Assembly (NCBI RefSeq): GCF_013179285.1
Contig: NZ_WVNW01000002.1
Coordinates: 186,001 to 250,000 of the forward strand
Origin: Roseobacter sp. HKCCD6576-2
GTDB lineage: Bacteria > Pseudomonadota > Alphaproteobacteria > Rhodobacterales > Rhodobacteraceae
Reading direction: 5' to 3'
Length of the DNA: 64,000 bases
Below, piece by piece: positions 47,460 to 59,759 of the stretch. The stretch's first letter is position 1; each line of letters opens with the position of its first letter. Below the pieces are notes generated by a model that did no database searches, was not told where the DNA came from, and saw only the letters and a list, made by a program, of their open reading frames with translations. The position numbers were made by a program, and so were the translations under genes.

Positions 47460-47745
47460 TTGGGCGCGCGCGCAAGAGATTTGTGCCTCCGGCGGGGATA
47501 TTTTGCAGCAGAGAAGCGAGGACCGGGTCAGGTGGCGGCACAGATTACCGCCCGCGCGGCTCAGGATCTTGGCGTGTTTGATTTCACCAGATGAAGGGTC
47601 ATTTCGCACGCCATCGGTTGTGTTGCAGAAATGGCCGGTCGCTATCAGGTCTTGAGCAACGTGGCCCACGCGCTCATCCGGCGCAGGGCCTCTTTTGGGG
47701 CGCGGGGGCCGGCCATAGCGTGCCGCAGGCAGGCGGCCACCAAGA

Positions 47746-47766
47746 GGCGTCCGAAACTCGGACGCC
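47746..47766 (-). terminator. hairpin downstream of mnmA
   Basis: GGCGTCCG (47746-47753) pairs with CGGACGCC (47759-47766) around a five-base loop, ten bases after the mnmA stop on the minus strand. The T-tract is weak (CTCTTGG), so termination may be partial. Confidence 0.5.
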
Positions 47767-47776
47767 CTCCGATCAC

Positions 47777-48925
47777 CTATTGTCCGCGCCAGATCCAGCC
47801 ACCGCCAAAGATGCGGCTGCCTTCGGGGGCATAGAACACACAAGCCTGGCCCGGGCTTACCCCTTCTTCTGGGGTCAGCAATTCAACCTCGGCCTCCGTC
47901 TCGGAGATGGGGCGGATGATCGCGTCCCGCGGCGGGCGGGTGGAGCGGATTTTCACGCCCATATGCCATTCGTCCTGCGAGGTGAACGGCGCATCGCCCA
48001 GCCAGTTGATCTCACGGACCGGGACGACACGAGTGGAAAGCGCCTCTTTCGGGCCGACCACAACACGGCGGTTGTCGGGGTCGAGTTTCACCACATAGAG
48101 CGGATCGGTCAGCCCGCCGATGCCAAGCCCGCGCCGCTGGCCGATCGTGTAATGGATCACGCCCGTGTGCTGGCCCAGGACTTGGCCTTCCATATCGACG
48201 ATCTGGCCCGGCTCACCCGCGCCCGGACGCAGCTTTTCGATCACGGCGGCATAATTGCCATTGGGTACGAAGCAGATGTCTTGGCTGTCCGGTTTGTCAG
48301 CCACGCTCAGCCCGTATTTTCCGGCCAAGGCCCGGGTCTCCGCTTTCGAGGTCAGATGACCAAGCGGGAAGCGCAGATAAGACAGCTGTTCCGGCGTGGT
48401 GGAAAACAAAAAATAGGATTGGTCGCGGCTTGCATCAGCTGCGGAGTGCAATTCTGGCCCTTCTAGTCCCATTTTCCGCTGTATATAGTGCCCGGTGGCC
48501 ATGCAATCGGCGTCGAGATCTTTCGCGGTTTCCAAAAGATCTTTGAATTTCACCCGCTCGTTGCAGCGAATGCAGGGCACAGGTGTCGCGCCCGCCAAAT
48601 AACTATCGGCGAATTCGTCGATCACCGCCTCCCGAAAGGTATTTTCATAATCCAGCACATAATGCGGGAAACCCATTTCCTCGGCCACACGACGCGCATC
48701 ATGGATATCCCGCCCGGCGCAACAGGCGCCTTTCTTGGCCAGCGCCGCACCGTGATCGTAAAGCTGTAATGTCACGCCAACGACATCATAGCCTTCTTCC
48801 GCTAATTGCGCAGCGACAACGGAGCTGTCGACCCCCCCCGACATGGCGACGACGACGCGTGTGTCCGCCGGCGCTTTGGCAAAGCCAAGCGAGTTCAACG
48901 CGTCTGTCGGGCGGTCAAGGGCCAT
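47777..48925 (-). CDS. mnmA: tRNA-specific 2-thiouridylase
   Basis: A 382-residue MnmA. The PP-loop SGGVDSS is at residues 29-35, and the catalytic cysteines are Cys118 (PVPCIRC) and Cys218 (DSQDICF). It adds sulfur at U34 of tRNA-Lys, Glu and Gln. The ATG at 48925 has AGGAG seven bases upstream. In alphaproteobacteria the sulfur comes through the Isc/Suf relay. Confidence 0.96.
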   Translation of the reverse strand: MALDRPTDALNSLGFAKAPADTRVVVAMSGGVDSSVVAAQLAEEGYDVVGVTLQLYDHGAALAKKGACCAGRDIHDARRVAEEMGFPHYVLDYENTFREAVIDEFADSYLAGATPVPCIRCNERVKFKDLLETAKDLDADCMATGHYIQRKMGLEGPELHSAADASRDQSYFLFSTTPEQLSYLRFPLGHLTSKAETRALAGKYGLSVADKPDSQDICFVPNGNYAAVIEKLRPGAGEPGQIVDMEGQVLGQHTGVIHYTIGQRRGLGIGGLTDPLYVVKLDPDNRRVVVGPKEALSTRVVPVREINWLGDAPFTSQDEWHMGVKIRSTRPPRDAIIRPISETEAEVELLTPEEGVSPGQACVFYAPEGSRIFGGGWIWRGQ

Positions 48926-49058
48926 CAGGCTGCTCCTGCGGGGGTGAGTTCCAGCGCAATATAGGAAAATGCGCCCTATCCTCAAGCCCCGCACTTACTC
49001 CTCTTTAAGCAGTTTCTTGCAAGTTTTTGGCCGAATACTGATATGAGAGAGGATCATC

Positions 49059-49334
49059 ATGTATATCCGGCGTATAAAAGGGCCGCATGTTGTCACATTG
49101 CCCGACGGCACGCAGATGACCCGGGCAGACTTGCCCAGCCCAACAACCCGCCGTTGGGTCGCCAGCCGCAAGGCCGCGGTGGTGCGGGCGGTTGAGTTTG
49201 GGTTGGTTTCCGCGACGGAAGCTATGGAGACTTGGAGTCTGTCCGAAGAGGAATTAACTGCGTGGAAAGAGGCGGTTGCGACCCATGGTGAAGCCGCCTT
49301 GCGGGCAACCGCCATACAACGTTACCGTCAATAA
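49059..49334 (+). CDS. sciP: SciP-like CtrA inhibitor (DUF1153)
   Basis: A 91-residue protein of the DUF1153 family: PHVVTLPDGTQMTRADLPSP, TRRWVASRKAAVVRAVEFGLVS and the helix-turn-helix SEEELTAWKEAVATHGEAALR. Caulobacter SciP binds CtrA and DNA and blocks CtrA-dependent transcription in G1 cells. The gene lies 118 bases before ctrA. Its upstream region was searched for a CtrA box by eye and only a half-site (TTAA near 49005) was seen. Confidence 0.88.
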   Translation: MYIRRIKGPHVVTLPDGTQMTRADLPSPTTRRWVASRKAAVVRAVEFGLVSATEAMETWSLSEEELTAWKEAVATHGEAALRATAIQRYRQ

Positions 49335-49386
49335 ATGGCATTTACGGGATTGAAACTTAGACCACCGTGCGGAACTATCTAAAAGG

Positions 49387-49401
49387 GTAACTTGTAATTA
49401 A
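49387..49401 (+). promoter_or_regulatory. probable CtrA autoregulatory site
   Basis: GTAA at 49387-49390 and TTAA at 49398-49401 are seven bases apart, one base off the CtrA consensus, and the second half extends to TTAACCAT. The site is 51 bases before the ctrA ATG; CtrA controls its own gene in other alphaproteobacteria. Confidence 0.6.
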
Positions 49402-49452
49402 CCATTTCACCTCAGGGTAGCGTCAACGCCGGATAAGAATCGGAGAGAATTG

Positions 49453-50166
49453 ATGCGCGTCCTGTTGGTCGAAGACGATCCCACCACTTCGAAAAGCATC
49501 GAGATGATGTTGAGCCATGCCGATCTGAACGTGTATTCGACACCTCTTGGCGAAGAAGGGATCGATCTCGCAAAGCTTTATGATTACGATTTAATTCTTC
49601 TTGATCTAAACTTGCCTGATATGACTGGCCATGAAGTCCTGCGGCAGTTGCGTCTCGCGCGGATCGAGACGCCGATACTGATCCTCTCGGGTGCAGACGA
49701 TACCGAAAACAAGCTGAAGGGGTTCGGGTTCGGTGCGGATGACTACCTGACCAAGCCGTTCCACCGTGAAGAGCTTGTCGCGCGAATCCACGCGATCATT
49801 CGCCGGTCGAAAGGCCATGCGCAGTCGGTGATCAAAACAGGATCAATCGCGGTGAATCTCGACGCGAAAACCGTTGATGTCGAAGGCCGCGCCGTTCATC
49901 TGACTGGCAAGGAATATCAGATGCTGGAGTTGTTGAGTCTCCGCAAAGGCACGACGCTGACCAAAGAGATGTTCTTGAACCATCTCTATGGCGGCATGGA
50001 TGAACCCGAGTTGAAAATCATCGATGTCTTCATCTGCAAGCTGCGCAAGAAGCTCAGTCAGGCGACAGGTGGCGACAATCATATCGAGACGGTTTGGGGC
50101 AGGGGATATGTCTTGCGCGATCCGCAGCCCGCGCTCAACACAGAGCACATCGCCGCGAGCGCCTGA
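49453..50166 (+). CDS. ctrA: cell cycle response regulator CtrA
   Basis: A 237-residue OmpR-type regulator. The receiver has Asp8-Asp9 (EDDP), phospho-acceptor Asp51 (LLDLNLPD) and Lys near 101 (TKPFH). The C-terminal winged helix contains [17 protein letters not shown] and [11 protein letters not shown]...WGRGYVLRD, as in CtrA. The protein ends AASA, a small-residue tail like that read by ClpXP in Caulobacter. CtrA controls division, motility and gene transfer agent genes in the group. The ATG at 49453 is used, not the TTG at 49450. Confidence 0.96.
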   Translation: MRVLLVEDDPTTSKSIEMMLSHADLNVYSTPLGEEGIDLAKLYDYDLILLDLNLPDMTGHEVLRQLRLARIETPILILSGADDTENKLKGFGFGADDYLTKPFHREELVARIHAIIRRSKGHAQSVIKTGSIAVNLDAKTVDVEGRAVHLTGKEYQMLELLSLRKGTTLTKEMFLNHLYGGMDEPELKIIDVFICKLRKKLSQATGGDNHIETVWGRGYVLRDPQPALNTEHIAASA

Positions 50167-54595
<4,429 letters not shown>

Positions 54596-54623
54596 CACGT
54601 GAAATCGGCTTTTGTTCGCACAT

Positions 54624-54638
54624 GTTCTCAAAAAGTTC
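54624..54638 (+). promoter_or_regulatory. LexA (SOS) box GTTC-N7-GTTC
   Basis: GTTC at 54624-54627 and GTTC at 54635-54638 are separated by exactly seven bases (TCAAAAA). A third GTTC lies at 54614-54617 with a six-base gap. The box is 64 bases before the small membrane protein gene. Confidence 0.8.
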
Positions 54639-54701
54639 TTTACATGGTGGCGAGAAAATGAGAACAAAAGGTCAACAAAAGATTGAGACAGGACCGCCCC
54701 C

Positions 54702-54824
54702 ATGATTGCCCAAGCCGCCCGTATTCTCGCCCAATCCCGTGACACGCTGCTCTCTGATAGCGTCGGCGTGCTGCTTTTGGCTGGTCTGACGGTTGGCCTG
54801 TTTCATCTGCCCGGATTGATCTGA
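54702..54824 (+). CDS. 40-aa SOS-linked membrane protein
   Basis: A 40-residue frame, too short for most gene finders: MIAQAARILAQSRDTLLSD followed by one membrane helix (SVGVLLLAGLTVGLFHLPGL). It has AGGA eight bases before the ATG, a LexA box 64 bases upstream and a strong terminator 140 bases downstream, so it is a complete transcription unit. Size and control recall the SOS-induced division inhibitor SidA of Caulobacter, but no sequence kinship is claimed. Confidence 0.7.
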   Translation: MIAQAARILAQSRDTLLSDSVGVLLLAGLTVGLFHLPGLI

Positions 54825-54965
54825 CATCACGACACTGCCTGCGGTCTGTCAGGGGCCTTTATTCGGCGCGGCCCGTCCCCATTTGCCGCCCCGATCTCAC
54901 TGCCTGATGAATGTGGTTTCTGCCTGAGCCTGCATTCGGGGCCCTGACCTAGAGACACGCGACTG

Positions 54966-55003
54966 CCGCCGCCTCCATTGCCCCGGAGCGCGGCGGTTTT
55001 TTT
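54966..55003 (+). terminator. strong intrinsic terminator
   Basis: CCGCCGC (54966-54972) pairs with GCGGCGG (54990-54996), with an inner CTCC/GGAG pairing and a single bulge, followed by seven T residues. It ends the transcript of the 40-residue gene. Confidence 0.9.
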
Positions 55004-55027
55004 ATCAACGGGTATTGAGTTGGGCGC

Positions 55028-55480
55028 TCAGGCGCAGTCGGCTTGCTGCGCTTTCGCCATGGCTTGAGAGGTGGCTTCGAGCGCCAACATGATCGAGGCA
55101 TGGCGGTTCTTGTAATCCCGCGCGGGTTCGAGAACGTCATATCCCGCAAACGGCGCGCCCGGGGGCGGCCCACCGTCTTTCAGCATCGCTTTCAGCGCAT
55201 CGCGGGCGGCCTCGACCTCGGCCTGTGTCCGGCCCAGGATGTTTTGCCCCATCAACGCGGCGGAGGCCTGGCCCAGGGCGCAGGCTTTCACGTCTTGGCC
55301 AAAGCGGCTGATCCGCCCGTCTTCGACGTCCAAATCCACCGTCACGGTCGACCCACAGAGCGGCGCGCGCTTCTTCACGCTGGCCATGGGCGCCTCCAAG
55401 CGCTCGGACAAAGGCATATCCGCGGCCAGCGCCAAGATGCGCTGCGAATAAAGCTTGATCAGATCGGTCTCGGCGGTCAT
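55028..55480 (-). CDS. NifU/SufU-like iron-sulfur scaffold protein
   Basis: A 150-residue protein of the NifU N-terminal family: the conserved Cys sites are in APLCGSTVTVDLD (near residue 40) and VKACALGQASAALM (near 70). A third Cys is in the C-terminal tail. It may hold a nascent Fe-S cluster. The ATG at 55480 has GGAAGG seven bases upstream. It diverges from hisI with 72 bases between them. Confidence 0.85.
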   Translation of the reverse strand: MTAETDLIKLYSQRILALAADMPLSERLEAPMASVKKRAPLCGSTVTVDLDVEDGRISRFGQDVKACALGQASAALMGQNILGRTQAEVEAARDALKAMLKDGGPPPGAPFAGYDVLEPARDYKNRHASIMLALEATSQAMAKAQQADCA

Positions 55481-55552
55481 CGGTTTGCCTTCCATCGCGT
55501 CTCGCCTATAGGTAGCGGCGCTGACCCGCTTTGCAAAGAGGCCCCGCGCAAG

Positions 55553-55912
55553 ATGTCATTCGATCCTGAAACACTCCGTTACAATGCTGACGGGCTTTTG
55601 CCCGCGATTGCCCAAGAGGCCGAGACGGGCGAGGTTTTGATGCTGGCCTGGATGAATGCTGCCGCCGTGGCGCAGACCCTTGAGACGGGCCGCGTCACCT
55701 ATTGGTCGCGCTCGCGGCAGGCGTTCTGGGTGAAAGGCGAGACCAGCGGTCATTTGCAGCATTTGGTGGAGATGCGGGTCGATTGCGATCGCGACTGTCT
55801 GCTGGTTCTGGTCCGGCAAGACGGCCCCGCCTGCCACACCAATCGCCGGGTGTGTTTCTACACCGCGATTCGCGATGGCGAAGAGGTGGAGCTGATGGCC
55901 CCGGAAGAGTAA
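55553..55912 (+). CDS. hisI: phosphoribosyl-AMP cyclohydrolase
   Basis: A 119-residue HisI. It opens the purine ring of PR-AMP in histidine synthesis. The family blocks are VLMLAWMNAAAVAQTLETGRVTYWSRSRQAFWVKGETSGH, DCDRDCLLVLV with the metal ligands and ACHTNRRVCFY with the zinc-binding Cys. The ATG at 55553 follows a GCGCAAG; hisE is not fused. Confidence 0.96.
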   Translation: MSFDPETLRYNADGLLPAIAQEAETGEVLMLAWMNAAAVAQTLETGRVTYWSRSRQAFWVKGETSGHLQHLVEMRVDCDRDCLLVLVRQDGPACHTNRRVCFYTAIRDGEEVELMAPEE

Positions 55913-55921
55913 CACTGCGCG

Positions 55922-56794
55922 CTAAAGACCTATCATCGCTCGAATATCTTCTGGGCTGGCACCCTCCGCCCGATATTTTGCGATGGCCCGCGCATCATCG
56001 CGTTTGGCGAGGCGTTTGCCTGCGTCGTCCCGGATCAGGCGGTGGTGATGATAGATGGGTGTGGGTAGGCCCAGAAGCCGTTGGAGCAACACATGGATCG
56101 CGGTTGCCTCCGAGAGGTCGGCGCCGCGGATCACATGGGTGATGTTTTGTGCTGCGTCATCTAACACGACGGAGAGATGATACGACGTGCCCATGTCACG
56201 CCGGGCCAACACGATATCGCCGATGTGTTCCAGAAAATGCTCTGGAGACAGATGGACGGTGCCGGGGGTTACGCCATCTCCTTCGCCCATCTCAAGATAA
56301 CTGAGGGAGGGCGTTTTCATGTGCTCCACCGCGGCGCGCATGTTCAACCTCCAGACCCCCGCCGCGAAGAGCACGTTGCGCGCCTCAGCCGGTGAGATGC
56401 GACAGGTGCCGGGATACAGGAGGCCGTCCGGGCCGGTCGGTAACGCGGCCCCTTCTTGCGGGGCGTTGAGCGCGGCCAAGATGTCTTTGCGGTTGCAGTG
56501 GCAGGGATAGATCAGACCGAGCGTGTGGAGTTGGCGCAAAGCGGCGTCATAGCTGGCCATCTGCTCGGATTGGCGCAGTACCGGATCGGGCCAGGAGAGG
56601 CCGAGCCAGCTCAGATCATCGAAAATCTGTGCCTCCCATTCCGGTCGAGATCGGGATTTGTCGATATCCTCAATTCGGAGCAGAAATCGCCCGCGCGCAT
56701 CTTGTGCCATGTCATAGGCCAAGCAGGCCGAATACGCATGGCCCAGATGCAGCGGGCCGGTTGGAGATGGGGCAAAGCGTGTGGTGAATGTCAC
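55922..56794 (-). CDS. gluQ: tRNA glutamyl-Q(34) synthetase
   Basis: A 290-residue GluQ-RS. The HIGH-like motif is SPTGPLHLGHAYSA (residues 10-23), the KMSKS-like loop is KRLAKRDDA near the end, and a zinc site is formed by CHC and YPGTC. It charges glutamate onto queuosine at position 34 of tRNA-Asp; two tRNA-Asp genes are in this window. It lacks the anticodon-binding domain, as all members do. Confidence 0.93.
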   Translation of the reverse strand: MTFTTRFAPSPTGPLHLGHAYSACLAYDMAQDARGRFLLRIEDIDKSRSRPEWEAQIFDDLSWLGLSWPDPVLRQSEQMASYDAALRQLHTLGLIYPCHCNRKDILAALNAPQEGAALPTGPDGLLYPGTCRISPAEARNVLFAAGVWRLNMRAAVEHMKTPSLSYLEMGEGDGVTPGTVHLSPEHFLEHIGDIVLARRDMGTSYHLSVVLDDAAQNITHVIRGADLSEATAIHVLLQRLLGLPTPIYHHHRLIRDDAGKRLAKRDDARAIAKYRAEGASPEDIRAMIGL

Positions 56795-57390
56795 GTCTTT
56801 TCAAGAACATATACGGTGGATTTCACGTCGATCTCTGGCAGGTGGTCCCCGCGTTCTTCGAACAGCGTGCGGACCGTGCCACGTTCCCGCGCCGCAGCGA
56901 GCGTCGCGGGATACTCTGGGATTTCTAATGCATGATCGTTGTAGGAGAACACCAACCGCCCACCAGGCCGTAACAGATCAAGGCATGTGCCGAAGAGAGA
57001 GGCCGGCGCCGCGCCTGGGCCAATTACGCCGACGGCAGCCACCACATCATAGCTGTCTGGCGGCGTCTCGCCAGACAGAAACAGGTGCCGATAGAGGCCG
57101 CGCGCGCTGGCGTGATCCAACATGCCGGACGACAAATCGCAGCCATCGATCACCGAAAATCCCTCGGCCGTCAGCGCCACGCCGGACAGCCCGGTGCCGC
57201 AACCCATGTCGAGGATCGGTGCGTCGAGCGACAGGCCCGTGCTTCGAAGCGCTGCCGCACATCGCGCAGGTGTGGCATAGCCATTCGCGCCGACCTCGGC
57301 ATCATAGGTCTCGGCCCATTTGTCATAATACTCCTGCACAGCACGTTTGCCTTGGAGCCCATAGACTTTCTTCAGAAATCCATCCGTCAT
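56791..57390 (-). CDS. class I SAM-dependent methyltransferase
   Basis: A 199-residue protein. Motif I is ILDMGCGTGLSGVAL (near residue 60), then VIDGCDLSSGMLDHA and LDLLRPGGRLVFSYND. The N-terminal helix QEYYDKWAETYDAEVG is typical of the small-molecule type. The substrate is not known. It overlaps the gluQ start by four bases. Confidence 0.88.
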   Translation of the reverse strand: MTDGFLKKVYGLQGKRAVQEYYDKWAETYDAEVGANGYATPARCAAALRSTGLSLDAPILDMGCGTGLSGVALTAEGFSVIDGCDLSSGMLDHASARGLYRHLFLSGETPPDSYDVVAAVGVIGPGAAPASLFGTCLDLLRPGGRLVFSYNDHALEIPEYPATLAAARERGTVRTLFEERGDHLPEIDVKSTVYVLEKT

Positions 57391-57413
57391 GCGCCCGAGC
57401 CTAGCAGCGAGGT

Positions 57414-58769
57414 TTAGGCGGCGTCCAGCGTGGTCTGACCAAGCCATTCGGTCCAGGCGACTTTGGCGCGATCAGTGTAGGCTTTGTAGCGATCCTTGCG
57501 CCCCCGACGCCCCCCCTTCAGGCCCTCGACGGGCGGGAAGAGGCCGAAATTCACGTTCATCGGCTGGAAGGTCTTTGCCTCCGCGCCGCCTGTGATGTGA
57601 TGGATCAGCGCGCCCATCGCGGTGACGTGCGGCACAGGCGCTAAGGTTTCGCCCCGCAGTTCTGCAGCGGCCATGCGCCCGGCAAGAAGCCCCATGGCGG
57701 CGGATTCGACATAGCCTTCGACGCCGGTAATTTGCCCAGCAAAGCGGATATGCGGCTTTGAGCGAAGGCGCATTTGATCATCAAGCAAGGTGGGCGAGTT
57801 GATGAAGGTGTTCCTGTGGATGCCGCCAAGGCGGGCAAAGCTCGCGTTTTCCAACCCAGGGATCATTTTGAAAACAGTGCTTTGCGCGCCATATTTCATC
57901 TTCGTCTGGAAGCCGACGATATTGAACAAAGTGCCCAGCTTATTGTCACGCCGGAGCTGCACAACCGCATAAGCTTTCACATCCGGTTGATGCGGGTTGG
58001 TCAGACCTACGGGCTTCATCGGACCAAAGCGCAAGGTCTCCCGCCCGCGTTCCGCCATCACCTCAATCGGCAGGCAGCCATCGAAATAGCCAGCCGTCTC
58101 ACCCGGTTTGAACGCCGTCTTCTCCGCACTTAGAAGGGCGTCGATGAACGCTTCATATTGATCGCGGTCCATCGGGCAGTTGAGATAGGCCGTGCGTTCT
58201 TCCTCGGTCTCGCCCTTGTCATAGCGCGATTGCATCCAGGCTTTCGACATGTCGATGCTGTCGGCATAGACGATCGGGGCGATGGCGTCGAAAAAGGCCA
58301 GGCTGTCTTGGCCCGTCTCCGCCGCAATGGCCTCGGCCAGGGCACCTGAGGTGAGAGGGCCTGTCGCGATGATAACGGGGCCGGTCTCGGGTAGGGCGGT
58401 AATTTCATCGCCGGAGATTGTGACGAGCGGATGGGCCTGCAGCCGTGCCGTGACATCCGCCGCAAAGGGCTCCCGATCAACGGCCAGGGCTCCACCGGCG
58501 GGCAGGCGATGACGGTCCGCCATCTCCATGATCAATCCGCCCGCTTCGCGCATCTCCCAATGCAAAAGACCGACGGCGTTTTGCTCATTATCGTCGGAGC
58601 GGAAGGAATTGGAGCAGACCATTTCCGCAAGATCGCCCGTTTGATGGGCGAAGGTGCCGGTCTTGGGTCGCATTTCGTGGATCACCACGGGAACGCCCAT
58701 TTGAACGGCTTGCCACGCGGCCTCGGATCCGGCCATGCCGCCGCCGATGATATGAAGGGGGTGTGTCAT
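57414..58769 (-). CDS. trmFO: tRNA m5U54 methyltransferase, folate-dependent
   Basis: A 451-residue TrmFO. It has the FAD site [15 protein letters not shown] at the start, [29 protein letters not shown] with the Cys region, and the C-terminal [15 protein letters not shown] and [10 protein letters not shown] blocks. It methylates U54 using methylenetetrahydrofolate. The ATG at 58769 is preferred over 58814. It ends 24 bases from the methyltransferase start and may share its transcript. Confidence 0.95.
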   Translation of the reverse strand: MTHPLHIIGGGMAGSEAAWQAVQMGVPVVIHEMRPKTGTFAHQTGDLAEMVCSNSFRSDDNEQNAVGLLHWEMREAGGLIMEMADRHRLPAGGALAVDREPFAADVTARLQAHPLVTISGDEITALPETGPVIIATGPLTSGALAEAIAAETGQDSLAFFDAIAPIVYADSIDMSKAWMQSRYDKGETEEERTAYLNCPMDRDQYEAFIDALLSAEKTAFKPGETAGYFDGCLPIEVMAERGRETLRFGPMKPVGLTNPHQPDVKAYAVVQLRRDNKLGTLFNIVGFQTKMKYGAQSTVFKMIPGLENASFARLGGIHRNTFINSPTLLDDQMRLRSKPHIRFAGQITGVEGYVESAAMGLLAGRMAAAELRGETLAPVPHVTAMGALIHHITGGAEAKTFQPMNVNFGLFPPVEGLKGGRRGRKDRYKAYTDRAKVAWTEWLGQTTLDAA

Positions 58770-58832
58770 AGCGGCGGATGTATCCGCCTGAGCCAGTCTT
58801 GAAAAGGGGCGCACCCGGCCCCGATTGTGTTT

Positions 58833-59435
58833 TTATGGGGCCGTCAGGGCGTGGCGCATCTGCGCGGTTATGCGCTCGTCATCTTCCAGTTCGGAGAAGT
58901 CGGGCATGACCTCCTCTTCCGCCATCGCAACAACGCGTGCGACACGGTTTGCCACCCCCTCTGGCATCTGCTCAGGATCCTCCGGGGCCACAAACTCGAC
59001 CGTGCGGCGGATTCGGCGGGGCGTCACATGGCGCCGAATAGCGCGGCGCCCGAGGCGGTTTTGCGGCGCATTCTCCGCATAGGTCAGGATCAATGCCGCG
59101 ATCAACGCCAGATCGCGCCAGAAACTTCCCAACTCCTGTTCCAAGCCCAATTCGAGCATCTTTAGGTAAGAAGCAAAGAACGTCATCAAGCCGAGCAGCA
59201 AAGCCGCGCCGCGCATCCAGACGCCAATCATGACCAGATATGCCAACCCAAAGACGACGACTGCCGCCAGGATGGACGCATAAGGTGCCGGTGCGATCTG
59301 AGATGTCAGCGGTGTCAGATCAGTCCCCGGGATCAATTGCAGCGCCGCCGCAATAAAATACGATGCGATCAGTATTCGAAGAACATTCTGGGCCGCTGTG
59401 CTAAGAACCACACTGTCGGATTTTCCGGTTTGCAT
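58833..59435 (-). CDS. DoxX-like membrane protein
   Basis: A 200-residue protein. Four hydrophobic helices fill residues about 15-130 (VLRILIASYFIAAALQL, YASILAAVVVFGLAYLVMIGVW, AALLLGLMTFFASYLKM, LALIAALILTYA), a DoxX-type layout; residues 140-200 form a basic then acidic cytoplasmic tail. The function is unknown. Confidence 0.6.
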   Translation of the reverse strand: MQTGKSDSVVLSTAAQNVLRILIASYFIAAALQLIPGTDLTPLTSQIAPAPYASILAAVVVFGLAYLVMIGVWMRGAALLLGLMTFFASYLKMLELGLEQELGSFWRDLALIAALILTYAENAPQNRLGRRAIRRHVTPRRIRRTVEFVAPEDPEQMPEGVANRVARVVAMAEEEVMPDFSELEDDERITAQMRHALTAP

Positions 59436-59759
59436 CTTGTTTTCCCAAAGCTCGTATCAGGCGCTGCGGTTATTCCAGCGCAAGACAATAACGTTCGAGA
59501 TAAATTATTGTTCTCAATTGAGGCGCGTTTGTGAGGGTATTGAGGTGATTTCGCGAGATTATATTAACGCACCGGCGGGACTGTTTCCCTAGGGTGGTCA
59601 ATGGCCGAAGCTGCCAGGCTCCACCCCGAGAATGTCAACGAAATGTGAAACAACCGCCTGAAAAAGCGATGTTTTCAGACGAAAATGCGGTGCCGATGCC
59701 CGGGCGCGTAAATGTGCAGCCCGCAAGACTCTCGGCGCGCCCAGGCTTAATTGTGGCGA
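59436..59759. other. 324-base gap between DoxX-like gene and gyrA
   Basis: No gene is seen. It holds the promoter side of the DoxX-like gene (A/T-rich near 59490-59520) and the 3' end region of gyrA, where GGGCGCG at about 59701 and a facing CGCGCC near 59736 could pair across a long loop. Neither is strong. Confidence 0.4.

Noticed and set aside
59490-59516. GTTC pair near 59490 and 59512 as a LexA box
   Set aside because: The spacing is well over seven bases, so it does not fit the consensus.
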